19,331 nt of DNA from Chloroflexota bacterium (GCA_017743585.1 JAGHYP010000013.1:1-19331), one strand, 5' to 3'. Positions 8,966 through 16,277 are shown, numbered from the stretch's first letter. Notes: a model not told the origin generated them from the letters alone. Numbers and translations are program-made.

Positions 8966-10091
8966 CGGCTTTCATTGCGTATTCGTAGATCAGCTCAGCG
9001 ATGTGCCACACAGCATTCGGCTCGGCGATCGCTTTCACGCCTTCGGAAAGCGCTTGCAGCTGCGCGCCGCCATCCGCCAAGAGCGCGGCGACGGCTGCTG
9101 CCACTTTGCGCGGCGACGGCGCATAGACCGCTGCCTTGCGGCTGACGACGTACTTCACGTTCGGCGACTCTTGAAAACGTATTGCGCCGCTGATGACCAT
9201 CGGCAAGCCGACGGTCGCTGCTTCGGTCAAGGTCGCCGGACCCGCCTTGGTGATCAACAGATCGGCTGCGCGCATCATCACCTCGATGTTGTTCACAAAG
9301 CCGTAGATGCGCGTTGGACGTTCCCACTGGCGCGCTTCGAGCGCTTTTTTCATGGCTGCGTTGCGCCCGGCAATGATGACAAGCTCAGCCTCAAGCCGCA
9401 AGCTATCAATGGCGCGCGCCGTCTGCTGAAGCATTCCCATCCCGTCGCCGCCGCCGACCATCAGCACAATGCGCGCCTCTGGCGGCCAACCGAGCGCCGC
9501 GCGCGCCTCAGCCTTGCTCAGCTTGAGCGCCGTGAACTTCGGATGCACAGGCGCGCCCGTCAACACCATCTTCTCAGGCGGCAAGCCGAGCCGCAAGCCG
9601 CGCCGATAGGCAGGCTCAGTCGGCACGATTGTCAAATCCACGCGCGGATCGTACCACAGGATGTTGGGCAGCGCGTAATCCGTGATGACTGTGAGGAACG
9701 GCTTGCGGATGCCGAGCTTGCGCAGCGCGTGAATACCGGGTCGCACAAAGGCCGAGTGTGCGCACAGGTACAGATCGGCAGGATACTCTTGGAAAAATTG
9801 CCTCATGCGCGGGAAGAGTTGGCGGCACAGCGCATGGCTGAGCGGCTTGGCGCGCCAGACGCGGTCATTCACCCAGTATTGCGCCGCGTAGGTCGTCGGA
9901 CTCCAATTCACCCACTTCGCATAGGTATCGGGCAGAGAGCTGAACGGAAAAGGCGTGTAGTTGCGCCACATATCCACCAGCTCGCCCGTGAAAGTGTTTG
10001 GGTAACGCTCGTTGAGCGCGGCTTCAATGGCGCGGCACGCAGCGCGATGCCCGCCGCCCGTATCCGACATCAGGTAGACGATGTGAGGCAT
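8955..10091 (-). CDS. MGDG-synthase-like glycosyltransferase (GT28 family)
   Basis: 378 residues. The N-terminus VYLMSDTGGGHRAACRAIEAAL (Gly-rich turn and His15) matches the MGDG_synth domain that binds the diacylglycerol acceptor. The C-terminal half has the GT28-type nucleotide-sugar fold: the VLMVGGGDGMGM turn, an IYGFV.NIEVMMRAADLLITKAGPATLTEA stretch and an FQE/N segment typical of the donor site. The likely reaction is transfer of a hexose from a UDP-sugar to diacylglycerol at the inner membrane face, making a glycolipid; sugar and linkage cannot be read from the sequence. No signal peptide. The start ATG (10091) is preceded by a weak purine stretch, AAGAGAG. It is the last gene of the minus-strand run, 32 bp after the M28 gene, and converges with tRNA-Ser. 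A related role such as undecaprenyl-linked transfer (MurG-like) is less likely given the N-terminal domain. Confidence 0.86.
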   Translation of the reverse strand: MPHIVYLMSDTGGGHRAACRAIEAALNERYPNTFTGELVDMWRNYTPFPFSSLPDTYAKWVNWSPTTYAAQYWVNDRVWRAKPLSHALCRQLFPRMRQFFQEYPADLYLCAHSAFVRPGIHALRKLGIRKPFLTVITDYALPNILWYDPRVDLTIVPTEPAYRRGLRLGLPPEKMVLTGAPVHPKFTALKLSKAEARAALGWPPEARIVLMVGGGDGMGMLQQTARAIDSLRLEAELVIIAGRNAAMKKALEARQWERPTRIYGFVNNIEVMMRAADLLITKAGPATLTEAATVGLPMVISGAIRFQESPNVKYVVSRKAAVYAPSPRKVAAAVAALLADGGAQLQALSEGVKAIAEPNAVWHIAELIYEYAMKAVER

Positions 10092-10123
10092 GCTCTCTTG
10101 TGCAAAAGCTCTTGTGAAGTGCG

Positions 10124-11314
10124 TCAGTCAGCTTGTGCGCTGCGATCAATTTCCTGCAGCAAGGCGTAGCCAAAGTGCGCGGCGCGGCTGAGCGCGCCCG
10201 CCTGAACGCGCTGGAGCGTATCGCTGGCGCGATGCCAATCCGGCAGCCGCCCTTCCTGATCGTAGCCCGTCAGCGCCAAGCCGCGATAGCCCATGCGCGC
10301 AATGACAGCAAGCTCGTCCAAGCTCAGCACCTCGCGCCCTGCCACCTGCGGATGCTGCACAGCGGCGCGCCGCGCAACGCTCAGTAGCTCAGGATCGGGC
10401 GCGTATTCGCCAAAAGCAGTGACGCCGTGCTTGATGACGTAGCACAAGTTGCTGCCGCTGACCATCTCGAAAACGATGAAGTAGCTGTTGAAGCGCGGCG
10501 GCTGAAATTGCTCCAAATAACGCGCTATGCCGATGCAGCCGGCCTCAGCGCAGCCTGTGAACAGGAAAGTCACTTGCGTGTTGGCAAGTGGCGCAAGGCT
10601 GAGCGCCTCAGCTAGACCAAGCAGGACGCCGACGCCGCTCGCGTTGTCGTTAGCCCCTTCGATGAAAGGCTGGCGCTCGTCGTTGATCTGCGCGGCGAGC
10701 GCGCCAAAGGTCAGCGCAGCGAACAGAGCGTCCCACAGACCGCGCCGCGGCCTGCGCAGAAAAACGCGCCGCAGCTGGATCAGCGCGTTGGCAAACAGCG
10801 CGCCGATGACGAGCGTGGTCAACGGCTTGAGCAACTCAGGCGCTGGAGTCGGCAAGGTGAAGCGTTGCTTGCCGCTATCCAAATGTGCAACCAGATAGAC
10901 CTGACGCTTGACGTCGCCGCGCGGCGGCAACGTCGCGATCACATTCTGGCTTTTGCCGAGCGCGATCAGGGGCTGGAAAAATGGCGGCTTGGCGCTCAGG
11001 ATGCCGCGCAAATTGAAAGCGCTCAGCGCGGAGAGCGCCGCTGCGCGCAGCCTATCCGCGCGTTTGCGCCCGCTCAGCGCCGCCAGCGCCGCCGAGCCAA
11101 GAGTTGGAAACACCTGCGCGCCGAGCGCCGTGTGGCTGCGGAAAGGCTGCACGGCAGTATGTTCCACCCCAATGGCGCGCAAGACAATTTGGACGTACTC
11201 GGCAGCGCGCCGCTCCTGCGGCGAGCAAGCAGGGCGCGCGCCAATGCCTTTGCAAAGCGCCTGAACATGCTGCATCAAGCGATCGGGCTGAAGGCTGCTC
11301 AGCGGCTCGCTCAT
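10124..11314 (-). CDS. M28-family zinc peptidase-like protein with inserted membrane hairpin; general base replaced
   Basis: M28 proteins are di-zinc aminopeptidases. Using the ATG at 11314 the protein has 396 residues. Metal-site candidates: His144-x-Asp146 (VAHLDSG), Asp223 (GANDNASG), Glu257, Glu283 (VFEMVSG, where Asp is usual) and His361 (WHRASD). The family motif TG(A/C)EE.G reads TGCAEAG, so the first Glu, the general base, is Ala256. The codon is GCT, with no frameshift nearby. About 75 residues separate the HxD and Asp223 motifs, including two hydrophobic stretches (roughly 160-180 and 193-210) that could form a membrane hairpin. I chose ATG 11314 because AGGGG lies seven bases upstream; the upstream ATG at 11371 has no ribosome-binding site and adds an unconserved N-terminus. 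It may be an inactive or altered peptidase. Located between the DUF4013 and glycosyltransferase genes. Confidence 0.82.
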   Translation of the reverse strand: MSEPLSSLQPDRLMQHVQALCKGIGARPACSPQERRAAEYVQIVLRAIGVEHTAVQPFRSHTALGAQVFPTLGSAALAALSGRKRADRLRAAALSALSAFNLRGILSAKPPFFQPLIALGKSQNVIATLPPRGDVKRQVYLVAHLDSGKQRFTLPTPAPELLKPLTTLVIGALFANALIQLRRVFLRRPRRGLWDALFAALTFGALAAQINDERQPFIEGANDNASGVGVLLGLAEALSLAPLANTQVTFLFTGCAEAGCIGIARYLEQFQPPRFNSYFIVFEMVSGSNLCYVIKHGVTAFGEYAPDPELLSVARRAAVQHPQVAGREVLSLDELAVIARMGYRGLALTGYDQEGRLPDWHRASDTLQRVQAGALSRAAHFGYALLQEIDRSAQAD

Positions 11315-11321
11315 GGTAACG

Positions 11322-11326
11322 CCCCT
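11322..11326 (-). promoter_or_regulatory. Ribosome-binding site deciding the M28 start
   Basis: AGGGG on the minus strand, seven bases before the ATG at 11314. The in-frame ATG at 11371 lacks any comparable site, so the shorter protein is preferred. Confidence 0.6.
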
Positions 11327-11383
11327 AGCCTGCGAGTCTCTTGCGAGGATCAGTTTACCACATCGCGGCATCGAAGGATATGC

Positions 11384-12115
11384 TCAGCGCAATGGCAGCC
11401 TGTGGCGCACGCTGAGCAACGTCGCGCCGAGCAGATAGCCGTTCGTGAGAAACCCTAAGGTCACAATGGCGATGTAACCTGCTATGCCCAGCACGAAGGT
11501 CAGCGCGATGATCAAGCTCAATATGCCGCCATCGGTCACGGCTGCGCTGAGCGCTACCAAAAACAGCACGATCATCGCGAAGGTGAGCATCAGTAACAGA
11601 AAAGTGATCAGACTCTGGTAGAGATATAGCACGCCGAACGGCTCAGCTGCCCGCCGCAGATCGTGCAGGCGCGCACCAACTTCCAGATAGTGATAGAACT
11701 GGTCGGTCTGTGCGTAGCGCGCGTGTGCGCAGGTCAGCACGTAGTTGATCAGCAGGCTATAGAGCAGCGCTATGCCGAGCGCGCTCGAGCGCAGCATGAT
11801 GAATGGCTCAGCGCCGCCACTCAAGGCGCCGATCAGCCACGCGCCGAGCACAATCAGAGCGGCAGGTGCAAAATAAAGCGCCGTTGCCACCAGCGAGAGC
11901 AGACCGCGCACTGCGATATCCGGCCATGCATCCCAAGTTGGCAAGGGTTGCTGCTCGCCGCGCGCAAGGTTGCGCGCCACGCTGAGCGCGTAGCCGCTCC
12001 ACACGATCAAGTTCAAGCCGGGCAAAAAACCGACGATCAGAAAGACGATCAGCTTGGAAAGCCAGGCTGAGTCTTCAAAGGGATAGGTGACGCAGCGTTC
12101 GAGATCGATCTGCAC
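11384..12115 (-). CDS. DUF4013 polytopic membrane protein
   Basis: 243 residues, function unknown. The N-terminus IDLERCVTYPFEDSAWLSKL followed by a glycine/proline-containing helix and GYALSVARNLARGEQQPLPTW is the DUF4013 signature, common in archaea and Chloroflexota. Hydrophobic segments begin around residues 21, 70, 107, 160 and 195, giving five or six membrane helices. A GTG start at 12115 is chosen because the family homology begins there. The open frame continues upstream to 12289, but that extension is out-of-frame translation of the thioredoxin gene. No Shine-Dalgarno sequence is seen. The gap from the thioredoxin stop is 22 bp and is mostly a 17-bp-period direct repeat, so translational coupling is possible. 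DUF4013 proteins are sometimes thought to be transporter- or stress-related, but nothing here settles it. Confidence 0.82.
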   Translation of the reverse strand: MQIDLERCVTYPFEDSAWLSKLIVFLIVGFLPGLNLIVWSGYALSVARNLARGEQQPLPTWDAWPDIAVRGLLSLVATALYFAPAALIVLGAWLIGALSGGAEPFIMLRSSALGIALLYSLLINYVLTCAHARYAQTDQFYHYLEVGARLHDLRRAAEPFGVLYLYQSLITFLLLMLTFAMIVLFLVALSAAVTDGGILSLIIALTFVLGIAGYIAIVTLGFLTNGYLLGATLLSVRHRLPLR

Positions 12116-12137
12116 AGCGGTATGATCTGCACAGCGG
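12107..12137. repeat. Tandem direct repeat over the DUF4013 start codon
   Basis: GATCTGCACAGCGG occurs at 12107-12120 and again at 12124-12137, separated by TAT (17-bp period). It fills the space from the thioredoxin stop codon to the first codons of DUF4013, and each copy carries a GTG on the minus strand. The two GTGs are 17 bases apart, hence in different frames; only the downstream one (12115) reads DUF4013. Confidence 0.85.
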
Positions 12138-12776
12138 CTATGGACTTGCCAATTTGCGAAAGGTCTGATCGAGCAACTCGGCGCTGATCTTGCCGATGTG
12201 CCTGTGCCGCACAACGCCTTCAGGGTCGACGAAGTACGTGACAGGCAGGCTGAGGACGCCGTAACGGTTGCTGACCTTGCCGCCCGCATCTAGGGCGACA
12301 GGCAGATTGAGCTTCAGCTCGTCGAGGAACGCTTGCACGGTCGCTTTTGACTCGTCGCGATTGATCGCGATCACGCTCACGCGCCCTAGAGCGCGCGCTG
12401 CTTCAGAGGGCGCCTTGTGCAGCGCCTGCAAGACGGGCATCTCGGCGCGGCAAGGCGGGCACCAAGTTGCCCAGAAGTTGATGACGAGCCAACTGCCGCG
12501 TTGCTCGCTCAGGCGGAACGATGCGCCGTCTAACATCGGCAGCTCGAACTCGGGCGCAGGGCTGCCGACCAGCGTGGAAGGCGAGAAGGCGACCGCCGGC
12601 GGCGCCTCGCCGCGCCCCCCGATCGCATCGCGCTCGACAAGCGCCTCAGCCAGCAAGAAAGCCGCAATCGCAGCGGCAATCGGCATGATCAAGAAGATCG
12701 CCAAAGTCGGGCGGTAGAACGGATATGGCCTTGGCGGTTGCAAATGATGCTCAGGCTCAACAGGTGGCTGTGACAT
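12138..12776 (-). CDS. TlpA/ResA-like membrane-anchored thioredoxin-fold protein
   Basis: 212 residues. Residues 1-21 are Pro-rich and probably cytoplasmic, followed by one hydrophobic helix (about 22-46) acting as a signal anchor, and a thioredoxin fold outside the membrane. GSPAPEFELPMLDG starts the AhpC/TSA-Redoxin-type domain at residue 71. The active site is WCPPC (Cys106, Cys109), and LPVTYFVDPEG supplies the cis-proline (Pro178). This is the TlpA/ResA/CcmG group, which reduces disulfides on extracytoplasmic proteins, for example apocytochrome c; the partner is not shown here because no cytochrome-maturation genes are adjacent. ATG at 12776 is the only plausible start but has no Shine-Dalgarno sequence and lies within a perfect inverted repeat. 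The gap is 21 bp after the response-regulator stop. Confidence 0.9.
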   Translation of the reverse strand: MSQPPVEPEHHLQPPRPYPFYRPTLAIFLIMPIAAAIAAFLLAEALVERDAIGGRGEAPPAVAFSPSTLVGSPAPEFELPMLDGASFRLSEQRGSWLVINFWATWCPPCRAEMPVLQALHKAPSEAARALGRVSVIAINRDESKATVQAFLDELKLNLPVALDAGGKVSNRYGVLSLPVTYFVDPEGVVRHRHIGKISAELLDQTFRKLASP

Positions 12777-12792
12777 TATGATGTTAATGTCA
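12771..12792. promoter_or_regulatory. Palindrome covering the TlpA-like start codon
   Basis: TGACATTA (12771-12778) and TAATGTCA (12785-12792) form a perfect inverted repeat with 8-bp arms and a 6-bp centre. The thioredoxin ATG (12776-12774) lies within one arm. It could be a dimeric repressor operator, or in RNA a hairpin that hides the start codon. It is AT-rich compared with its GC-rich surroundings. Confidence 0.6.
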
Positions 12793-12797
12793 GTTGT

Positions 12798-13160
12798 TCA
12801 AACAGCGCTGAGCAGCTGGTTCAGCAGGTTGGGCAGTTGCGTGGGATCGAACGGCTTGATCAAGAACAGGTTAGCGCCCGCGCGCAGCGCGGCATCTTCC
12901 ACGTTCATGCCCGAAGTCATGATGATGGGCGCGCGCTGGAAAGCGGGCTCGGCGCGCAGCTGCCGGATGATCTCCGCGCCGTTCATGCCGCCCGAAAGAT
13001 GGTAGTCAATCAAGAACGCGTCAGGGCGCTCGCGGCGCGCGCTCTCTAGGACCTCGCCGCTGCGCGCCGCCAAGACTACATCAAAGCCATCGAGACTGAG
13101 CAGCGTCTCTAGCAGAGTCGCCGTTGTCCGATCATCATCAACAAGCATGACCTTAGGCAC
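12798..13160 (-). CDS. Single-domain response regulator (CheY-like receiver)
   Basis: 120 residues, a bare receiver domain with no DNA-binding or enzymatic output. The acidic pocket is Asp8-Asp9-Asp10, the phosphoacceptor is Asp52 (FLIDYHLSG), and the switch residues are Thr82 (IIMTSG) and Lys102 (LIKPF), all intact. The start is GTG at 13160, with AAGGAG (13168-13173) seven bases upstream; the in-frame ATG four codons later would remove the first beta strand. Such proteins pass signals by phosphorelay or by protein contact. No cognate kinase is adjacent. Transcribed 40 bp after lon and 21 bp before the thioredoxin gene, so it is probably expressed with them. Confidence 0.92.
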   Translation of the reverse strand: MPKVMLVDDDRTTATLLETLLSLDGFDVVLAARSGEVLESARRERPDAFLIDYHLSGGMNGAEIIRQLRAEPAFQRAPIIMTSGMNVEDAALRAGANLFLIKPFDPTQLPNLLNQLLSAV

Positions 13161-13167
13161 AACTCAA

Positions 13168-13173
13168 CTCCTT
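13168..13173 (-). promoter_or_regulatory. Strong ribosome-binding site for the GTG-started response regulator
   Basis: AAGGAG on the minus strand, seven bases before GTG 13160. It supports the GTG over the downstream in-frame ATG at 13148. Confidence 0.75.
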
Positions 13174-13200
13174 CAAGCACAAGCGCATCGCCTTCACGCG

Positions 13201-15717
13201 CTATTCATCGGATTTAGGCGAGAGCGCCGCTTCCAGCACTTCTTTGACGTCATCTACCAACACAAAAGTGAGCGCTTGGCGCACGTCATCGGGCAGATCG
13301 TCCAGATCGGGCTGATTGCGCTTCGGCAAGATGACCGTATCCACGCCGAAGCGATGCGCCGCCAGCACTTTATCTTTGACGCCGCCAACAGGCAATACCT
13401 TGCCGCGCAGCGTGATCTCGCCCGTCATGGCGACGTTGTGCTTGACCGTGCGCCCGGTCATCAGCGATGCTAGCGCCGTCACCATTGTGATGCCGGCTGA
13501 AGGGCCATCTTTCGGCACAGCGCCTGCCGGCACGTGCAAGTGAATATCGTGCTTCTCAAAGTAATCAGGCGAGACGCCCAGATCGCTGGAGTGGGCGCGC
13601 ACATAGCTGAACGCGGCGCGCGCGCTCTCTTGCATCACCTCGCCCAGCTGGCCGGTGTATTGGAACCCTTTGCCGCCCGGCATGTGCGTCGCCTCGACGA
13701 AGAGCACATCGCCGCCGAAGGCGGTCACTGAGAGACCGATCGCCACGCCGGGCAGTTCCGTGCGCGATGCCAACTCCTCGCCATAGCCAAAGCGCGGCTT
13801 GCCCAACATCTTGCGCACAGCAGCAGGCGTCACGCGCACGCGCTTGACCTCGCCTTCGGCGATGCGCGTAGCAACTTTGCGCACAACGCTGCCGATGGCG
13901 CGCTCTAAGTTGCGGACACCTGCCTCGCGCGTGTAGTCGCGGATGAGCGTCTGCAATGCATCCTGCGTGAACTGGATTTCGCTTGGCCTCAGCCCGTTCT
14001 CGCGAATCTGGCGCGGCACAAGGTAACGCGAGGCGATTTGCAATTTCTCCTGCTCAGTGTAGCCTGAGAGCGTGATGATCTCCATGCGGTCGCGCAAGGG
14101 CGGCGGGATTGGATCGAGTTCATTGGCGGTGGTGATGAACAAGACTTCAGAGAGATCGAACGGCACGTCCAGATAGTGATCGCGGAACTCGTGATTCTGC
14201 TCAGGATCAAGCACTTCGAGGAGCGCCGCCGACGGATCGCCGCGGAAATCGCGACCGAGCTTGTCGATCTCGTCGAGCATGATGACCGGATTGCGCGTCT
14301 CGACGCGGCGCAAGGTCTGGATGATGCGCCCCGGCATCGCGCCGATGTACGTGCGGCGGAAGCCGCGTATCTCTGCCTCGTCGCGCACGCCGCCCAAGCT
14401 CATGCGCGTGAACTTGCGTTCCATCGCGCGCGCAATCGAAGCGCCGAGCGACGTCTTGCCCACGCCCGGCGGGCCGACGAAGCATAAAATCGCGCCTTGG
14501 CGGTCACGGCGCGCGCCATTGCCCTCGCCGCTGAGATTGGCGTTGCCGTAGCGCTCGGCGCGCAGGCGACGCACCGCCAAGAATTCTAGAATGCGCTCTT
14601 TAACGTCTTTCAGGCCGTAGTGATCAGCTTCCAGCACTTGGCGCGCGTGGCGGATGTTCAGGTTGTCCTCGGTGCGCTTTGTCCAAGGCAGGCTGGTGAT
14701 CCAATCCAGATAGGTGCGGATGACGCCGTACTCGGCTGAAGCGATAGGCAAGCGCGCCATGCGATCCAGCTCGCGCTGTGCCTCGCGCAGCGCCTCTTCA
14801 GGCAGCCCAGCAGCCGCGATGCGCTCGCGGAATTGCTCGACCTCGGCAAACTGCTCGTCGCTCTCGCCCAGCTCGCGCTGAATCGCCTTGAGCTGCTCGC
14901 GCAGGTAGTGATCGCGCTGCATGCGCTCAATCTCGGATTGCGCCTGGCTCTGGATCTGCCGGCTGATCTCCAGCACTTTGATCTCTTTGCTCAAGATTTC
15001 CAAGAGCAGGCGCAGTTTTTCCGAGACGCTATCTAGCTCTAGAATGCGCTGGTAGCTCTCAAGGCTCAGGCGAATATACGTGGCAATTGCGTAGACCAAT
15101 TGAAGCGCATCCATGCTGCTGACCATTGAGCTGACCAGGTCGCGCGGGATGCTCGGCACAAGCTCTGCCAACTTGCTGAACTGATCGGCCACCATCCGCC
15201 TGAGCGCCTCTACTTCGTTGGTCTCTTCCACCAGCTCAGGGATGTGCGTGACGCGCGCGCGCAGGAATGGCTCGTGCTGCGTGTACTCCTCGATGCGAAT
15301 GCGCGCCAGCCCTTGCACCAGCAGGCGTATCGTGCCATCAGACGCGCGGAACAAGCGCAAGATCGCCGCCATTGTGCCGATGGTGTAGATATCGTCCGGC
15401 TCAGGCGTCTCCAGCTCAGGATTGCGCGACGCGAACAGACCGATCAGCCTATCGCCGCTGACTGCGTCGTCAACCAAGCGCACTGAGCGGCGCTGCCCAA
15501 TGTTGAGCGGCATCGCCGTTTGCGGATAGACGACCAAGCCGCGCAGAGGCAAGATGGGCAGCTCAGCTGGCACTTGAACGGCAGGGCTTGCTTGCGCCCC
15601 CTCGTCGTCCCTCTGCGCGCTCTCTGAGCTGAGTTGCACACCCTGTTCGTCGTTTTCAGGCGCGATCAGCTGTGCCGCACGCTGCGTGAGGCGTTCCAGC
15701 CGCTTGTTGGAAGGCAT
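13201..15717 (-). CDS. lon: ATP-dependent Lon protease (LonA)
   Basis: 838 residues. Lon is a cytosolic hexameric AAA+ serine protease that degrades damaged and regulatory proteins. An acidic, low-complexity stretch (about 15-48) precedes the N-terminal substrate domain (ELPILPLRGLVVYPQTAMPLNIGQ). The ATPase has Walker A GPPGVGKT (415-422, Lys421), Walker B with Asp482-Glu483 (MLDEIDK) and the sensor region ITTANELD. The protease domain has the catalytic dyad Ser740 (DGPSAGITM) and Lys783 (GGVKDKVLAAHR); their 43-residue spacing equals that of E. coli Ser679/Lys722. The central MSLGGVRDEAEIRGFRRTYIGAMPGR block is typical. ATG 15717 lies five bases after the hsp20 stop with no good Shine-Dalgarno close by (GAGGATC is about 15 bases off), so translation is likely coupled to hsp20. 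Confidence 0.98.
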   Translation of the reverse strand: MPSNKRLERLTQRAAQLIAPENDEQGVQLSSESAQRDDEGAQASPAVQVPAELPILPLRGLVVYPQTAMPLNIGQRRSVRLVDDAVSGDRLIGLFASRNPELETPEPDDIYTIGTMAAILRLFRASDGTIRLLVQGLARIRIEEYTQHEPFLRARVTHIPELVEETNEVEALRRMVADQFSKLAELVPSIPRDLVSSMVSSMDALQLVYAIATYIRLSLESYQRILELDSVSEKLRLLLEILSKEIKVLEISRQIQSQAQSEIERMQRDHYLREQLKAIQRELGESDEQFAEVEQFRERIAAAGLPEEALREAQRELDRMARLPIASAEYGVIRTYLDWITSLPWTKRTEDNLNIRHARQVLEADHYGLKDVKERILEFLAVRRLRAERYGNANLSGEGNGARRDRQGAILCFVGPPGVGKTSLGASIARAMERKFTRMSLGGVRDEAEIRGFRRTYIGAMPGRIIQTLRRVETRNPVIMLDEIDKLGRDFRGDPSAALLEVLDPEQNHEFRDHYLDVPFDLSEVLFITTANELDPIPPPLRDRMEIITLSGYTEQEKLQIASRYLVPRQIRENGLRPSEIQFTQDALQTLIRDYTREAGVRNLERAIGSVVRKVATRIAEGEVKRVRVTPAAVRKMLGKPRFGYGEELASRTELPGVAIGLSVTAFGGDVLFVEATHMPGGKGFQYTGQLGEVMQESARAAFSYVRAHSSDLGVSPDYFEKHDIHLHVPAGAVPKDGPSAGITMVTALASLMTGRTVKHNVAMTGEITLRGKVLPVGGVKDKVLAAHRFGVDTVILPKRNQPDLDDLPDDVRQALTFVLVDDVKEVLEAALSPKSDE

Positions 15718-15722
15718 CTAAG

Positions 15723-16187
15723 CTACTCGTCTGATCCTCTGCCGCCGTCAACGTCTACGTTCACAATGTGCGCTTGTTGCTTGGCAGCGCGTGGCAGGTC
15801 AACGCGCAGGAAGCCGTCTCTGTAAGTGGCTGTCACACGGCTGCGATCGACTGCCCATGGCAAGTTAACTGACGTGCGGAATTCGCCATAGCGCACTTCC
15901 ATCTGGTGGAAAGCGCTTCGGTCGCGCAGGGTGCGCCGCCGCACGCCGCTGATCACTAGACGGCGCTCTTGCAACGAGACATTGAACTCGCCGTCGCGCA
16001 TCCCGCTGATCTCGACCATGACCACTAGGCGATCCACCAGCTCAAATACATCGGTTGGCGGACGCCAAACGTTGGCCTGGCGCGTGATGAGCCATTGCTG
16101 CGTCATTTGGTGCGCGTGCACCGCTTCTAAGGGCAGATCGCTTTCATGCTCGTCGTCAACTCTGTTGGCGTTTTGGAGTACAGCCAC
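15723..16187 (-). CDS. Small heat-shock protein (Hsp20/alpha-crystallin)
   Basis: 154 residues; an ATP-independent holdase that binds unfolding proteins. The alpha-crystallin domain spans about 42-133: WRPPTDVFELVDRLVVMVEISGM at its start, the GEFRTSVNLPWAVD strand, and the ATYRDGFLRVDLPR signature (Gly125-x-Leu127). A short C-terminal tail carries a VNV-type (I/V-x-I/V) motif near 142-144 and an acidic end. The N-terminal 40 residues are variable, as usual. The start is GTG 16187, with GGAGG (16193-16197) five bases upstream. First gene of the minus-strand run, with lon starting five bases after its TAG. No CIRCE element (TTAGCACTC-N9-GAGTGCTAA) is present upstream, so HrcA control is not supported; a set of GTAGNATGG repeats covers the probable promoter instead. 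Confidence 0.95.
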   Translation of the reverse strand: MAVLQNANRVDDEHESDLPLEAVHAHQMTQQWLITRQANVWRPPTDVFELVDRLVVMVEISGMRDGEFNVSLQERRLVISGVRRRTLRDRSAFHQMEVRYGEFRTSVNLPWAVDRSRVTATYRDGFLRVDLPRAAKQQAHIVNVDVDGGRGSDE

Positions 16188-16221
16188 TGTCGCCTCCAGC
16201 TCGAACGTAAAGCGCTACTCT

Positions 16222-16255
16222 TGTGCCATCCTACTGTGCCATTCTACCATACTAC
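16222..16255. repeat. Short tandem repeats upstream of hsp20
   Basis: TGTGCCATCCTAC (16222-16234) is followed directly by TGTGCCATTCTAC (16235-16247) and then CATACTAC. Read on the hsp20 strand these give three GTAGNATGG units at 16255-16247, 16247-16239 and 16234-16226, spaced 8 and 13 bp. They overlap the likely hsp20 -10 region and start site, so a regulator-binding role is possible but unproven. Confidence 0.7.
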
Positions 16256-16277
16256 ACATTGAACCATACAAAGTCAC
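16241..16277 (-). promoter_or_regulatory. Probable hsp20-lon promoter region
   Basis: Two overlapping readings on the minus strand. One is an extended -10, TGGTAGAAT, with TAGAAT at 16246-16241 and no good -35. The other is GTGACT (16277-16272), a 17-bp spacer and TAGTAT (16254-16249). The stretch is AT-rich relative to its surroundings and lies 54-90 bp before the start codon. The exact start site cannot be fixed by eye. Confidence 0.4.

Noticed and set aside
9003..10169. Plus-strand open frame (388 codons) opposite the glycosyltransferase
   Set aside because: It mirrors a gene with clear family motifs. Its own translation is Arg/His/Ala-rich and has no domain or ribosome-binding site.
11315..11371. 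Upstream ATG for the M28 gene
   Set aside because: There is no ribosome-binding site at 11371, whereas AGGGG is correctly placed before the ATG at 11314.
12116..12289. N-terminal extension of the DUF4013 frame
   Set aside because: The extra 58 residues are translation of the 3' end of the thioredoxin gene in another frame, and family homology begins at the GTG at 12115.
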